The position numbers and the translations under genes are program-made. From NCBI RefSeq assembly GCF_014349105.1, contig NZ_JACSJI010000008.1:105497-169496 (forward strand): a DNA stretch of 64,000 bases, given 5' to 3'. The stretch comes from Caulobacter sp. 17J80-11 (GTDB lineage: Bacteria > Pseudomonadota > Alphaproteobacteria > Caulobacterales > Caulobacteraceae). This document shows, piece after piece, positions 1 through 9,200 of this stretch. The notes beneath the pieces were generated by a model that was not told the DNA's origin, did no database searches, and saw only the letters and a list, made by a program, of their open reading frames with translations. Each line of letters begins with the position of its first letter. The first letter of the stretch is position 1.

Positions 1-816
1 TACAGCGGCGACGCCGGCCACGAGCGGAGCTTTCCGATCGGCGGATCCATCGTCGCCGACGTCGACGGCGACCTCGTCGCCCAGCTCGTCACCGCCCTCT
101 ACGCGCCCGAGGGCAAGGTGCTCGGCGGCGGCCAGCTCGCCCTGTCCATGACCGGCATGTACGCGTGGAACAGCGTCTCGGGCGACATCCGGGTCGCGCG
201 CCCGAACGGCGACGAGCTGACCGGCCGGCGCGACGACTCCGTCTGGGGGTTCGGCGACCTCTATCCGCTCGCCTCGGTGACCTGGAACAAGGGCGTCAAC
301 AACTGGATGGCCTACCTGACCGGCGACCTTCCGGTCGGCGCGTACGATCCCGACCGGCTGGCCAACATCGGCCTCGGCCACGCGGCCGTCGACGGCGGCG
401 GCGCCTACACCTACCTCGATCCGAAGTCGGGGCGGGAGTTCTCGGCCACGGCAGGGCTCACCTACAACTTCGAAAATCCGCAGACCGACTATAAGAGCGG
501 CGTCGATTTCCACCTCGACTGGGCCGCCTCGCAGTTCCTGAACCAGCAGGTCTATGTCGGCCTGGCCGGCTACTGGTACCAGCAGCTGACCGACGACAGC
601 GGCTCAGGCGACCGGGTGGGCGCGTTCAAGTCCAGCGTGGCCGCCGTCGGCCCCGAGGTCGGCTACCTGTTCAGCGTCAACGGCCGCCAGGCGGCGCTGA
701 ACGCGCGCGCCTACTGGGAGTTCGCCGCCGAACACCGGCTGGAGGGCTGGGCCGGCTTCCTGACCCTGAGCGTGCCGCTGAGCGGCCCCCGGCCCAAGGC
801 GGCCGCCGGCGGCTGA
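1..816 (+). CDS. SphA/MetA-pathway-type outer-membrane channel protein (5' partial)
   Basis: The frame is open from base 1, so the N-terminus with its signal peptide lies outside the window; 271 residues are present. The protein is rich in alternating aromatic and glycine residues (TWNKGVNNW, GLAGYWYQQL) and ends in a strand of the type FLTLSVPLS, typical of beta-barrels annotated as phenol-degradation MetA-pathway or SphA-family transporters. Such proteins are thought to admit hydrophobic substrates across the outer membrane. Its C-terminus resembles the stub at 3255-3362, and it sits near two arylsulfatases, which suggests uptake of sulfate esters (inference). Substrate unknown. Confidence 0.75.
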   Translation, partial: YSGDAGHERSFPIGGSIVADVDGDLVAQLVTALYAPEGKVLGGGQLALSMTGMYAWNSVSGDIRVARPNGDELTGRRDDSVWGFGDLYPLASVTWNKGVNNWMAYLTGDLPVGAYDPDRLANIGLGHAAVDGGGAYTYLDPKSGREFSATAGLTYNFENPQTDYKSGVDFHLDWAASQFLNQQVYVGLAGYWYQQLTDDSGSGDRVGAFKSSVAAVGPEVGYLFSVNGRQAALNARAYWEFAAEHRLEGWAGFLTLSVPLSGPRPKAAAGG

Positions 817-820
817 CGCC

Positions 821-1645
821 TCAGCGCTTGCAGGCGGCCAGGATCTCGGCGGCGTCGCGCTCGCCCTGGGCGCTGGCGTCGACGTAGTCGGCGGGCTGGT
901 CGTAGCGGAACTCGCGGTCCGAGCCGACCGGGATCACCACCGTCTCCATGCGGGTGAAGCCGCCCGTCGACAGCAGCAACTCGGTGTAGGCGGACGACTC
1001 GGACACCCCGCGGTCGCGCGCGCCGTAGATGCTCAGGGTGTCGCCGCGGCGCCTGTCGCCGGCCCCCGACCGCACCAGGTACCACTTGGTGGCCCGGCCC
1101 ATGACCAGCTCTTCCTGCTTGGCCGGCTCGTAGCCCTTGCGCGCGGCCATGGCGACCGCGCACTCCACCGCCAGCTTCTGGGTCTCGGCGATCTTCTCCA
1201 GCGCCGCGTAGGCGCCGTGATAGCCGCCCTCGCGGGCGTCCAGCAGCATGCGCACGCCCTCGGCGTGGTCGCGCTTCACGCCCGCGCCGTCGATCAGGGC
1301 CTGGCCGTAGTGGGCCAGCGAGTCCGCCTGGTTCCGGTCGGCCGCCAGCTTGAACCAGCGCAGCGACTGGGCGAGGTGGTCGGGGACCGCCTTCTGGGCG
1401 TCGGCCGTCTGATACATGTGCCCCAGCTTGTGCATCAGATCGGGGTTGTCGACGGCCAGGGCCGCCTCGCCGACCAGCTTCAGCGCCCCGGCCAGGTCGC
1501 CCTTCGCCTGCAGCGCCTGGGCCTGGTTCAGCAGGCCTTGCGCCTTGTCGATGGCGGCCTGGCTCGGCTCGGCCGGCGCCGGCGCAGCTTGGGCGGACGC
1601 GCCCGCGGTCAGCGCCAGCGCGAGCGCTAAAACAATCGACTTCAT
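821..1645 (-). CDS. Secreted Sel1/TPR-like repeat protein
   Basis: 274 residues with a clear signal peptide (hydrophobic 4-17, cleavage near ASAQA). Residues about 30-150 are helical and contain Sel1-like units: LMHKLGHMYQ, then LRWFKLAADR with ADSLAHYGQALIDGAGVKRD, matching the A..LG..Y..G.GV..D pattern. The last 110 residues match nothing I recognise. Sel1-like proteins usually serve as periplasmic protein-interaction scaffolds. It converges tail to tail with the channel gene ending at 816, 4 bases apart. Function beyond scaffold is unknown. Confidence 0.7.
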   Translation of the reverse strand: MKSIVLALALALTAGASAQAAPAPAEPSQAAIDKAQGLLNQAQALQAKGDLAGALKLVGEAALAVDNPDLMHKLGHMYQTADAQKAVPDHLAQSLRWFKLAADRNQADSLAHYGQALIDGAGVKRDHAEGVRMLLDAREGGYHGAYAALEKIAETQKLAVECAVAMAARKGYEPAKQEELVMGRATKWYLVRSGAGDRRRGDTLSIYGARDRGVSESSAYTELLLSTGGFTRMETVVIPVGSDREFRYDQPADYVDASAQGERDAAEILAACKR

Positions 1646-1794
1646 GGGGGTCCCCTCCCGGAATCGCGGCGAGGATAGCGGCGCCCCGGGCGCGGTCCAG
1701 ACGCCCAGGCCGAACGGATCGTCGCAGGCATGCCTCGACCGCTGGCGGCCGCCACCGGCGAAGCTGGCCGTTTGGGCGCGGCGCGATCCGGCGC

Positions 1795-3258
1795 TTATTT
1801 ATTATACCCGGTGAAGTCCTCGCCGACCTTGATGTTCGGGTATTGCTTCACGCTCCGCTCATACCCTTCGATGAGCTTGAGATTCGGGGCCAGAACCCAT
1901 GCAGTGGTGAAATCGGTATAGAATAGATTGTTGTCCTCGTGCGGATCGCTGCTCAGGTTGTACATCAGGGGAAACGCCGGCCGGAGGTAGGGGCTCTCGA
2001 CGGCCGGGCTATCGGCCGTGTAGCGGAAGACCGTCTTCCAGAACTTCCACTTGATCGACATCAGCTCGCCGTCCGCGCCGAAGAACATGTAGCTGTCGCG
2101 GCCGGTCTTATCGCTCTTGCCCAGCATGAAGGGCGACGCGTCAACGCCGTCGATCGGGCGGTCCCTGGGCACGAGGCCGGGCGCCCCCACCATTCCGGCC
2201 ACTGTCGGCAGCCAGTCCACGGCGGCCAGCATCTGCTCCGTGACCACGCCGGCCGGGACCTTACCGGGCCAGCGGACGATGGCCGGCACCCGCATGCTTC
2301 CCTCGAACGGCGTGTTGAAGAAATTGCCGCGGAACGGCCCGTTCGAGCCCGGCCCGACTTGCGGGACCGCCCCTCCGCCCGCGTTGTCGCTGCTGAAGAT
2401 AAAGATCGTGTTGTCCTCGACGCCCGCGGCCTTGACGGCGTCCATGACCTGGCCGACCCGGTAGTCCATCTCGGCGATGACGTCGGCGAACTCCCCGCTG
2501 CGCTCGGTGGACTTGCCGGCGAAATTCGGGTTGGACATCACCGGCGGGTGCACCTCGGAGTAGCCCACGTAGACGAAGAAGGGCTTCTTCGCCGCCGCTT
2601 CGCGCCTGATGTACTCGACCGTCTTGGGGATGATGTACTTCTCGTCCACGATCGGCCGCACCTTCAGGTCCAGCGGCATCACCGGCCTGGACGGCTGGCC
2701 CTTCACGCCCTCCCAGATCATCGGCGTCGGCTGGCCGGTCTCCTTGAACAGCGGCCAGGCGGTGTAGCCCGCCTCGTCCCAGCTGTTCTCGATGCCCCAC
2801 CACTCGTCGAAGCCCTGGTCGTTCGGCAGCCGTCCTTGCGTGTCGCCGCAGTGCCACTTGCCGAACAGCGCGGTGCTGTAGCCGTCGGCGGACAGCAGTT
2901 CGGCGATGGTGTACTCCCACGGCGCCAGCCCGCCCTTGCCCTCCCCGGGCAACGGGACCTTGTAGGTTCCCGAGCGGACCGGATGGCGCCCGGTCAGGAT
3001 CGCTGAACGCGACGGCGTGCACTGGACCTCGACGTTGTAGTTGTTGAAGCGGACGCCCTCGCGGGCCAGCCGGTCGATGTTCGGCGTGGGCACCGTGCCG
3101 CCGTACACGCCGAAATTGCCCCAGCCGACGTTGTCCACCAGGATGAACACCACGTTGGGCTTCTGCTGCTGCGCCGCCGCCGGCGCCGGCAGGGCGGACA
3201 GCACCGCCGCGCCGACCAGGGCGGTCCCACAGGCGAGCAGGCGCTTGCACAGTTTCAT
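1795..3258 (-). CDS. Arylsulfatase, type I (formylglycine) family, secreted
   Basis: 487 residues with a signal peptide ending near APAAAQ. The sulfatase signature CTPSRSAILTGR is at about 80-91; C80 is the residue expected to be converted to formylglycine. The N-terminal metal site reads VDNVGWG (D42, N43), with Asn where many family members have a second Asp; the second metal motif FSSDN is present. It should hydrolyse sulfate esters in the periplasm and needs a formylglycine-generating enzyme, which is not in this window. The start overlaps by ATGA the stop of a channel-protein stub (3255-3362), so it was once the second gene of a coupled pair. Paralogue of 4336-5844. Confidence 0.92.
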   Translation of the reverse strand: MKLCKRLLACGTALVGAAVLSALPAPAAAQQQKPNVVFILVDNVGWGNFGVYGGTVPTPNIDRLAREGVRFNNYNVEVQCTPSRSAILTGRHPVRSGTYKVPLPGEGKGGLAPWEYTIAELLSADGYSTALFGKWHCGDTQGRLPNDQGFDEWWGIENSWDEAGYTAWPLFKETGQPTPMIWEGVKGQPSRPVMPLDLKVRPIVDEKYIIPKTVEYIRREAAAKKPFFVYVGYSEVHPPVMSNPNFAGKSTERSGEFADVIAEMDYRVGQVMDAVKAAGVEDNTIFIFSSDNAGGGAVPQVGPGSNGPFRGNFFNTPFEGSMRVPAIVRWPGKVPAGVVTEQMLAAVDWLPTVAGMVGAPGLVPRDRPIDGVDASPFMLGKSDKTGRDSYMFFGADGELMSIKWKFWKTVFRYTADSPAVESPYLRPAFPLMYNLSSDPHEDNNLFYTDFTTAWVLAPNLKLIEGYERSVKQYPNIKVGEDFTGYNK

Positions 3259-3362
3259 GGCGTTTTCCTCTTGGCCGCCTCGGCCTTGGCCAGCGCCGAG
3301 ATCGGGACGTCGACGGTCAGGAACATGCTGCCGCCCTCGGTCCGGTACCGGGCGCCAAACCG
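3255..3362 (-). pseudogene. C-terminal stub of a SphA/MetA-type outer-membrane protein
   Basis: The minus-strand frame that ends at 3255 encodes RYRTEGGSMFLTVDVPIS and a Lys/Ala-rich tail. This aligns by eye with the C-terminus of the channel protein at 1-816 (EHRLEGWAGFLTLSVPLS). Upstream of about 3362 the similarity stops and the frame gives only low-complexity translation, so this is the 3' end of a deleted gene. Its TGA overlaps the ATG of the sulfatase (ATGA), showing that a channel gene and the sulfatase formed a translationally coupled operon. The boundary is approximate. Confidence 0.6.
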
Positions 3363-3495
3363 GCGGTCGCCACGCGGGGTTGCGAAGCTGGGCCGTGGGA
3401 CAGCGTCCCCCGGCCCGGCCGGCGGCTGAGCCGGCCCGCCCCGGAACAGGCTTCGCCGGTCGCGGGTTGGCTCGCCGCGCAAGCGGAGCAAGGAC

Positions 3496-4329
3496 ATGAA
3501 GTCAGGCTGGCTGGCGATCTCCCTGGCCCTGGCGGCCGCCGCCGCCCACGCGGCCCGCGCCCAGGCGCCCGACGCCAGCGCGGCGGAGCTGGCCAAGAAG
3601 CTGGCCAATCCGGTCTCCGACCTGATCAGCGTGCCCTTCCAGAACAACTGGGACTGGGACCTCGGCCCGAGCGGCGACGGCTTCCAGTACAAGCTGAACT
3701 TCCAGCCGGTGATCCCGGTCTCGATCAGCCGCGACTGGAACCTGATCTCGCGCACCATCGTGCCGGTGATCGACCAGCAGGACGTCACCGCGAACGGCCA
3801 GGACCAGAGCGGCTTCGGCGACACCAGCGCCAGCCTGTTCTTCTCGCCCAAGAATCCGACCAACGGCTGGATCTGGGGCGTCGGCCCGATCTTCCTGCTG
3901 CCCACGGCCACCGACGGGCTCGGCTCGAACCAGTGGGGCGCGGGCCCCACCGCCGTGGTGCTGCGCCAGCAGGGCCCCTGGACCTACGGCATGCTGGCCA
4001 ACCAGGTCTGGTCGATCAACGGCGCCGGCAACCACCCGGACGTCAACGCCCTCTTCCTGCAGCCCTTCCTGAACTACACCACGGCCAAAGCCACCAGCTT
4101 CACCCTCAACACCGAAAGCACCTACGACTGGGAAGCCGAGCAGTGGACCGCGCCGATCAACCTGATGGTGGCGCAGATGCTCAAGCCCACGCCGGGCGGC
4201 GGGATCCCCTTCCCGGTCCAGGCTCAGCTCGGCTTGCGCTACTACGTCGACAAGCCGCCGAACGGGCCCGACTGGGGCATCCGCATCAACATCGTCGCCC
4301 TTTTCCCGACCGGGAAGCGCGCCGGCTGA
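3496..4329 (+). CDS. Outer-membrane channel-like protein ('neuromedin U'/transporter type)
   Basis: 277 residues with a signal peptide (ends near AARAQA) and a ribosome site GGAGCAAGGAC just before ATG. The sequence LANPVSDLISVPFQNNWD, followed by alternating strands (IPVSISRDWNLISRTIVPV) and the plug-like YGMLANQVWSINGAGNHPDVN, is typical of proteins annotated as 'transporter' or, misleadingly, 'neuromedin U', believed to be outer-membrane barrels. It lies between two convergent or divergent sulfatases, suggesting a role in sulfated-substrate entry (inference). It ends 6 bases from the stop of the downstream sulfatase. Confidence 0.75.
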   Translation: MKSGWLAISLALAAAAAHAARAQAPDASAAELAKKLANPVSDLISVPFQNNWDWDLGPSGDGFQYKLNFQPVIPVSISRDWNLISRTIVPVIDQQDVTANGQDQSGFGDTSASLFFSPKNPTNGWIWGVGPIFLLPTATDGLGSNQWGAGPTAVVLRQQGPWTYGMLANQVWSINGAGNHPDVNALFLQPFLNYTTAKATSFTLNTESTYDWEAEQWTAPINLMVAQMLKPTPGGGIPFPVQAQLGLRYYVDKPPNGPDWGIRINIVALFPTGKRAG

Positions 4330-4335
4330 GGCCGC

Positions 4336-5844
4336 TCACTCCCCGCGGAAGACCGTGATGTTCGGCGCCGGCGGGTTGGGGTGGCCCTTGAGCGACTTCT
4401 CGTAGGCCTCGACCTCCTTCAGCGGGCCTTCGGCGGACCAGCCGAACACCGCGCCGACGTTGCGGTCCTCGTGCGGGTCCATCTCGATGTTGAAGACCTT
4501 CGGATAGCCGGCCATCGGGGCGCTGGCCGATCCCAGGCCCGGCGCGCGCTGCGGCCCGACGCCCGTCGGGTAGATGTCGGTGAAATAGACCCGCCACTGC
4601 TTCCAACGCGCGGCGACCAGGTCCGGCCCGATGAAGCTCAGCAGACCTTCGCGGCGGCCCGTGGCGCTGCGCCCGAACAGCACGTCGCTCTGGTCGACGC
4701 CGTCGATCGGCCGGTCGGTCGGCATCTTGCCGCCGGCGACGCCGGCCAGGGTCGGCAGGAAGTCCATGATCGAGAACATGGCGTTGGAGGTGGTGTTGGC
4801 CGCGACGTGCCCCGGCCAGCGGATGAAGGCGAAGGTGCGGACGGAGCCTTCCGTCACCTCCCCCAGCTCGCCGCGAAACGGGCCGCTGTTGCCGAAGTCC
4901 GTCGAGCCCAGGTTGCCGAACTCGTGGGCCATGTAGGCGCTGGGCCCGTTGTCGGAGCAGAAGATGACGAGGGTGTCGTTGTCGATGCCGAGCTGCTTGA
5001 TCGTGTCGAGCACCTGGCCGACGTGGAAGTCGCCCTCCATCAGCTTGTCGCCGTAATTGCCGATGCGCGACTTGCCTTCGAACTCCTTGGACGGGCGGTT
5101 GGGGAAGTGGGCCATCGAGAACGGCAGGTAGAGGAAGAACGGCTTGCCGGCCGCGTGCTGGCGCTTGATGAAGTCGATCGACTTGGCGGTCAGCTCGTTG
5201 TCGATCTCGGCGCGCACCGCCAGGGTGTAGGGCTTCACCTGCCGCAGCGCGCTTCCCGCCGTCGCCTCGACGACATGCGGTCCTTTGGCGAGCAACGCCC
5301 CGGGCGGCGCCTCGATCGAGTGGGTCATCTCGATGGTGTCGACGTAGGCGGCCGAGTCCCAGGAGGTGTCCGGCGGGATGCCGTAGAACTCGTCGAATCC
5401 GTGCGCGGTGGGCAGGCTCTGCGGCTCGCTCCCCAGGTGCCACTTCCCGTAGATGGCCGTGGCGTAGCCGGCGGCGTGGAACATGTCGCCCATGGTGAAG
5501 GCCTTGCCCGACAGGGTGGCCGGCGTGCCCGGCACGATGATCAGCGACAGGCCGTTGCGGATCGAATACTGCCCGGTCATCAGGGCCGCGCGCGAGGGCG
5601 TGCAGGCCGGCTCGACCAGGAACTGGGTCAGGCGCAGCCCCTCGCGCGCCATCTGGTCGGTCCGGGGCGTCGGCGCCCCGCGCAGCTCGCCGCCGCCGTA
5701 AGCGCCCATGTCGCCGTAGCCGACGTTGTCGGCCAGGATGAACACCACGTTCGGCCGCGCGGCCTGGGCGTGGGCCGGGGCGGCCGCGGCTCCGGCGGCG
5801 CCCATGGCCAGCGCCGCAGCACACCCAAGTAGAGCTCTCCGCAC
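4336..5844 (-). CDS. Arylsulfatase, type I (formylglycine) family, secreted
   Basis: 502 residues starting at GTG with a strong GGGAGG ribosome site. The signal peptide ends near PAHAQA. The signature CTPSRAALMTGQ is at about 81-92, with C81 as the formylglycine precursor. The first metal motif is ADNVGYGD (Asn as in the paralogue at 1795-3258) and the second is FCSDN. Expected activity is sulfate ester hydrolysis in the periplasm. The two sulfatases share architecture but differ widely in loops (for example residues 100-200), so different substrates are likely. No maturation enzyme is nearby. Confidence 0.92.
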   Translation of the reverse strand: MRRALLGCAAALAMGAAGAAAAPAHAQAARPNVVFILADNVGYGDMGAYGGGELRGAPTPRTDQMAREGLRLTQFLVEPACTPSRAALMTGQYSIRNGLSLIIVPGTPATLSGKAFTMGDMFHAAGYATAIYGKWHLGSEPQSLPTAHGFDEFYGIPPDTSWDSAAYVDTIEMTHSIEAPPGALLAKGPHVVEATAGSALRQVKPYTLAVRAEIDNELTAKSIDFIKRQHAAGKPFFLYLPFSMAHFPNRPSKEFEGKSRIGNYGDKLMEGDFHVGQVLDTIKQLGIDNDTLVIFCSDNGPSAYMAHEFGNLGSTDFGNSGPFRGELGEVTEGSVRTFAFIRWPGHVAANTTSNAMFSIMDFLPTLAGVAGGKMPTDRPIDGVDQSDVLFGRSATGRREGLLSFIGPDLVAARWKQWRVYFTDIYPTGVGPQRAPGLGSASAPMAGYPKVFNIEMDPHEDRNVGAVFGWSAEGPLKEVEAYEKSLKGHPNPPAPNITVFRGE

Positions 5845-6020
5845 GGCGGCCTCCCTGCAAGGCTAGGCGAGAAACCGGACCAGCACGGTCGAGGTGTTCG
5901 CCCGGGCGCGTACATTCGATTACGGCAAACCCGGCACGACCGGCGTCGGTTTCTACAAACAAACCGCCCCCCGGCGCGTTGGATTTGAATCGGAAACGAT
6001 TTCAGCGGACGAGCCACGGC

Positions 6021-6143
6021 ATGGGCATGCACGGAATGATGGGCGACCAGATGGGCGCCATGGGCCTGATCGGCGCTCTGGTCGTGCTGGTGCTGGTCCT
6101 CGCGGCCGGCGCCCTGCTCACCTACATCGTGCGCCGGCGCTGA
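6021..6143 (+). CDS. 40-aa Met/Gly-rich single-helix membrane microprotein
   Basis: The ORF encodes 40 residues: a Met/Gly-rich head (MGMHGMMGDQMGAMG), one hydrophobic helix (LIGALVVLVLVLAAGALL) and a basic tail ending RRR. This fits a small inner-membrane protein with the tail in the cytoplasm. It is divergent from the sulfatase at 5844 and is followed 13 bases later by a strong terminator hairpin, which supports a real transcription unit. The ribosome site is weak. Met/His-rich heads can bind copper, but that is only a guess. Confidence 0.6.
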   Translation: MGMHGMMGDQMGAMGLIGALVVLVLVLAAGALLTYIVRRR

Positions 6144-6156
6144 CCGCCAAAGCAAA

Positions 6157-6189
6157 GGGGGCGGCCTCGCGACCGCCCCCTCGCCTTTT
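6157..6189. terminator. Bidirectional rho-independent terminator
   Basis: An 8-bp perfect GC stem (GGGGGCGG / CCGCCCCC, 6157-6164 and 6173-6180) with an 8-base loop is followed by TCGCCTTTT. On the other strand the stem is followed by TTTGCTTT. It lies between the microprotein (stop 6143) and the autotransporter (stop 6218), so it can end both. Confidence 0.75.
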
Positions 6190-6217
6190 CGTCACCTGCG
6201 CCGTCAGGCGCGGACCG

Positions 6218-9200
6218 TCACCACTTGAACGACACCTTCACCGTCCCGCGGTGCTCCTGCAGGCGTTCGGCCAGCGAACCGTCGTAGCCGACCTGCAGCC
6301 AGACGTTCTCCCGCGGCTTGAAGGCCACGCCGGCCTCCAGGCGGGCCCACTCCGACGGCAGCTCGGCGCCCTGGACCACGAAGGTCCCGGTGCCGGTCGG
6401 CGCGCCGGAGAAGCCGACGTTGGCCAGGCTCTCCAGGTCGCCGCCGGCGAAGGCCGCGCCCGCGCCGACATAAGGCTTCAGCCGGCCGTGGTCGAAGTCG
6501 CGGGTGACGCGCGCGCCGATCTCGCCGACGAACAGCTTGCGCTCGATCTCGCCCACGTTCAGCGACAGGCCGCCCGCGCCGGTTTCGGTGTAGCCGTCCT
6601 GCTGCACCTTCGAGCCGGTGCCGCTGACGCCGACGCGCAGCTCGGTCGCCTCGCTCAGCTGGAAGCGCCGGCCGGCGTTGATCGACACGTTGGTCGCCGA
6701 CACGCTGGTGCTGCCCGCCACGTCCAGGGTCAGCGGACCCAGGCCGATCTGGCGGTCGACGTCGAGATCGCCGGTCAGACGGCTGAACGCCGCCCCGCCG
6801 TACCACGGGCCGTCCGAGTACGAGGCGTACGCCCCCGCGTGCCAGAAGCGGCCCTCGCTGGCGGTCGACCGGTCGGTCGTGTCGCCCTGCATGTCGCTGA
6901 AGCCCAGCGCGAAGCCGACCCGCCAGGACGGGGCGACCTGGAAGTCCGCGCCGGTCGCGAAGCCGCCGCCGCGGGCGCCCGCGTCGGCCGCGCCGCCCTC
7001 GCCCTTCAGGGTGGAGTCGACCACGAAGGCTTCCGCCCAGCCGCCCGGACGGTTGTCCAGCCCGGCCTCGGCCACGCCCAGCATGCCGCCCATCACGTCC
7101 GACCGCGCGCCCTGGCCGAACGGCAGGGCCGCGAAGGCCGTGCCGCCGCCGGCCCCGGCCCCGGCGCCGCCGCCCGCGTTCATGTGGCCCTGCATGACGC
7201 TCTGGAAGCGGTCGCCGAAGGCCAGGGTCGAGGCGGAGACGTTGGCCACGCCCTCGCCGCTCATGTCCTCGAGCGCCGCATGACGCTCTTCCGGCGTCAG
7301 GTCCAGCAGGGTGTTCAGCACCCCGGCCCACTCGTCGGAGCCCTTCAGCTGGGTGCCCGTCAGCGCTTCGCCGACCGGGCCCTGCAGGGTCGGGTCGAAC
7401 TCCGACCAGTCGACCATGCGCCGGACTTCCAGCACCACCCCGCCCGGCACCACGTCGTAGCGCAGGCGCTGGAAGAGCTGGCCCTCGTAGGCGTTGGCGG
7501 TGAAGTCGCCGCTCAGGTTGGCGAATTCCCCGGTCAGGCTGGCGCCCTCGATCAGCAGGTATTGCTGGTTGAAGCCGTACTGGTCGAGCGCCGAGACCGG
7601 ATGCAGGTCCATGACGCCGCCCGACAACCGGATCGCGCCGTCGGCCACGATGTGGTCGCTGGCGTAGTCGAGGTCCGCGCCGGCGAAGCCGAAGTTCAGC
7701 GTGCCGCCGCTCACCGTCAGGGTGTTGGTGAAGAACACGCCCAGGTCCGCGGCCGGGGTCGAACGGGCCGGGCCCGTGCCGATCGCGCCGCCCGGCGAGA
7801 CCGTGCCGCCGGTGATCTTCAGCTCGCCGCCGATCTCGCCCACGCCGGCCAGCAGGCCGCCGTTGACGTGCAGGTCGCCGGCCAGGATCGCGGCCATGCG
7901 CACCTGGCCGCCCTCGACCACCAGCGCGCCGGCGAAGTCGTGCTCGCCCACCAGGGTGAAGGCGCCGTCACCGGTCTTGGTGACCGTGCCTTCGCCGGTG
8001 AAGCTGCCCGCGAAGGTCGAGCTTCCGTCGTCCCAGCCGAGCGTCAGGCTTCCGCCCTCGCCCAGGTCCACGACGCCCTCGCCCCACAGCTGGTCGATGG
8101 TCTCGTCCCAGCCGTCGAGCGCCCAGGTCGCGTCCTCGTCGACCTGCACCAGGGCGGCGTCGTCGAACCGCTCGGAGGCGCCCAGCGTCAGGCTGCCGCC
8201 GACCAGCTCCGTCAGGTCCGCGCCGGCCAGGCCGTTCAGCAGGCTCTCGCCCTCGAACTGCAGCAGCACGCCTTCGCCCAGGTTGGCGTCGACCGTACCG
8301 CCCAGCAGCCAGTACTCCTCGGCGCTCAGCGTGCCGGTCCCGGCCAGGGTCCCGTTCAGCTGCAGCCGCTCGACCGTCTCGTCGAAGCCGCCCAGGTCGA
8401 GCGTGGCCTCGGCCATGACCGCGACCAGGGCCGCGTCGTCCAGCCGCTCGTCGTCGCCCAGTTCGAGCGTCCCGGCCGCCACGTGGACCTGGCCTGCGCC
8501 GGCCGTGCCGTTCAGGGTCGACACGCCGCCGACCGTGTAGATCACGCCCTCGCCCAGGTTGGCGTCCACGGTCGCGCCGTTCAGCTGGTACTCGGCCGCC
8601 GTCAGGGTGCCGGTCCCGGCCAGCGTGCCCTTCAGGCGCGCTTCCTTGACCGTCTCGTCATAGCCCTGCAGGTCGAAGGTCGCGCCGCTCTCCACCCACA
8701 GGGTGAGCTGGTCGGACAGACGCTCGTCGCCGCCGATGCGCAGCGTGCCCTGCTGGACGTAGGCCGAGCCGGAGAAGGTGTTGGCCCCGTTCAGGGTCAG
8801 CACGCCCGCGCCGGTCTTCACCAGCGAGCCGAACTCGTTGCGGAAGGCGTAGTTGACCGGGCCTTCGCCGGCCTGCTGGTGATCCAGAACATAGGCCGAA
8901 TAGGCCGAGCCCTCGCCGCCCGGATCGTTGTAGCCCTCGCCGTCCTGGTCGACGTGCAGGTTCTGCGGCGCGGGCGCGTACAGGTACTGGCTGTCCCCCC
9001 AGCCGTCCATCCAGGCGCGGTAGTCGATCTGGTTCGGATCGTCCGAGACGGTTGAGATGGAATAGTCCGCGCCCTGGCCGCCGAACAGCAGGGCCGCCGC
9101 CTCCTGGCCGCTCAGGACCGCCGGGTTCTCCTCCCAGCTCGGGCCGTCCGACACCCGCCAGCTGCCCACGAAGCTCAGGCCGCCGTCCACGATCACGCCA

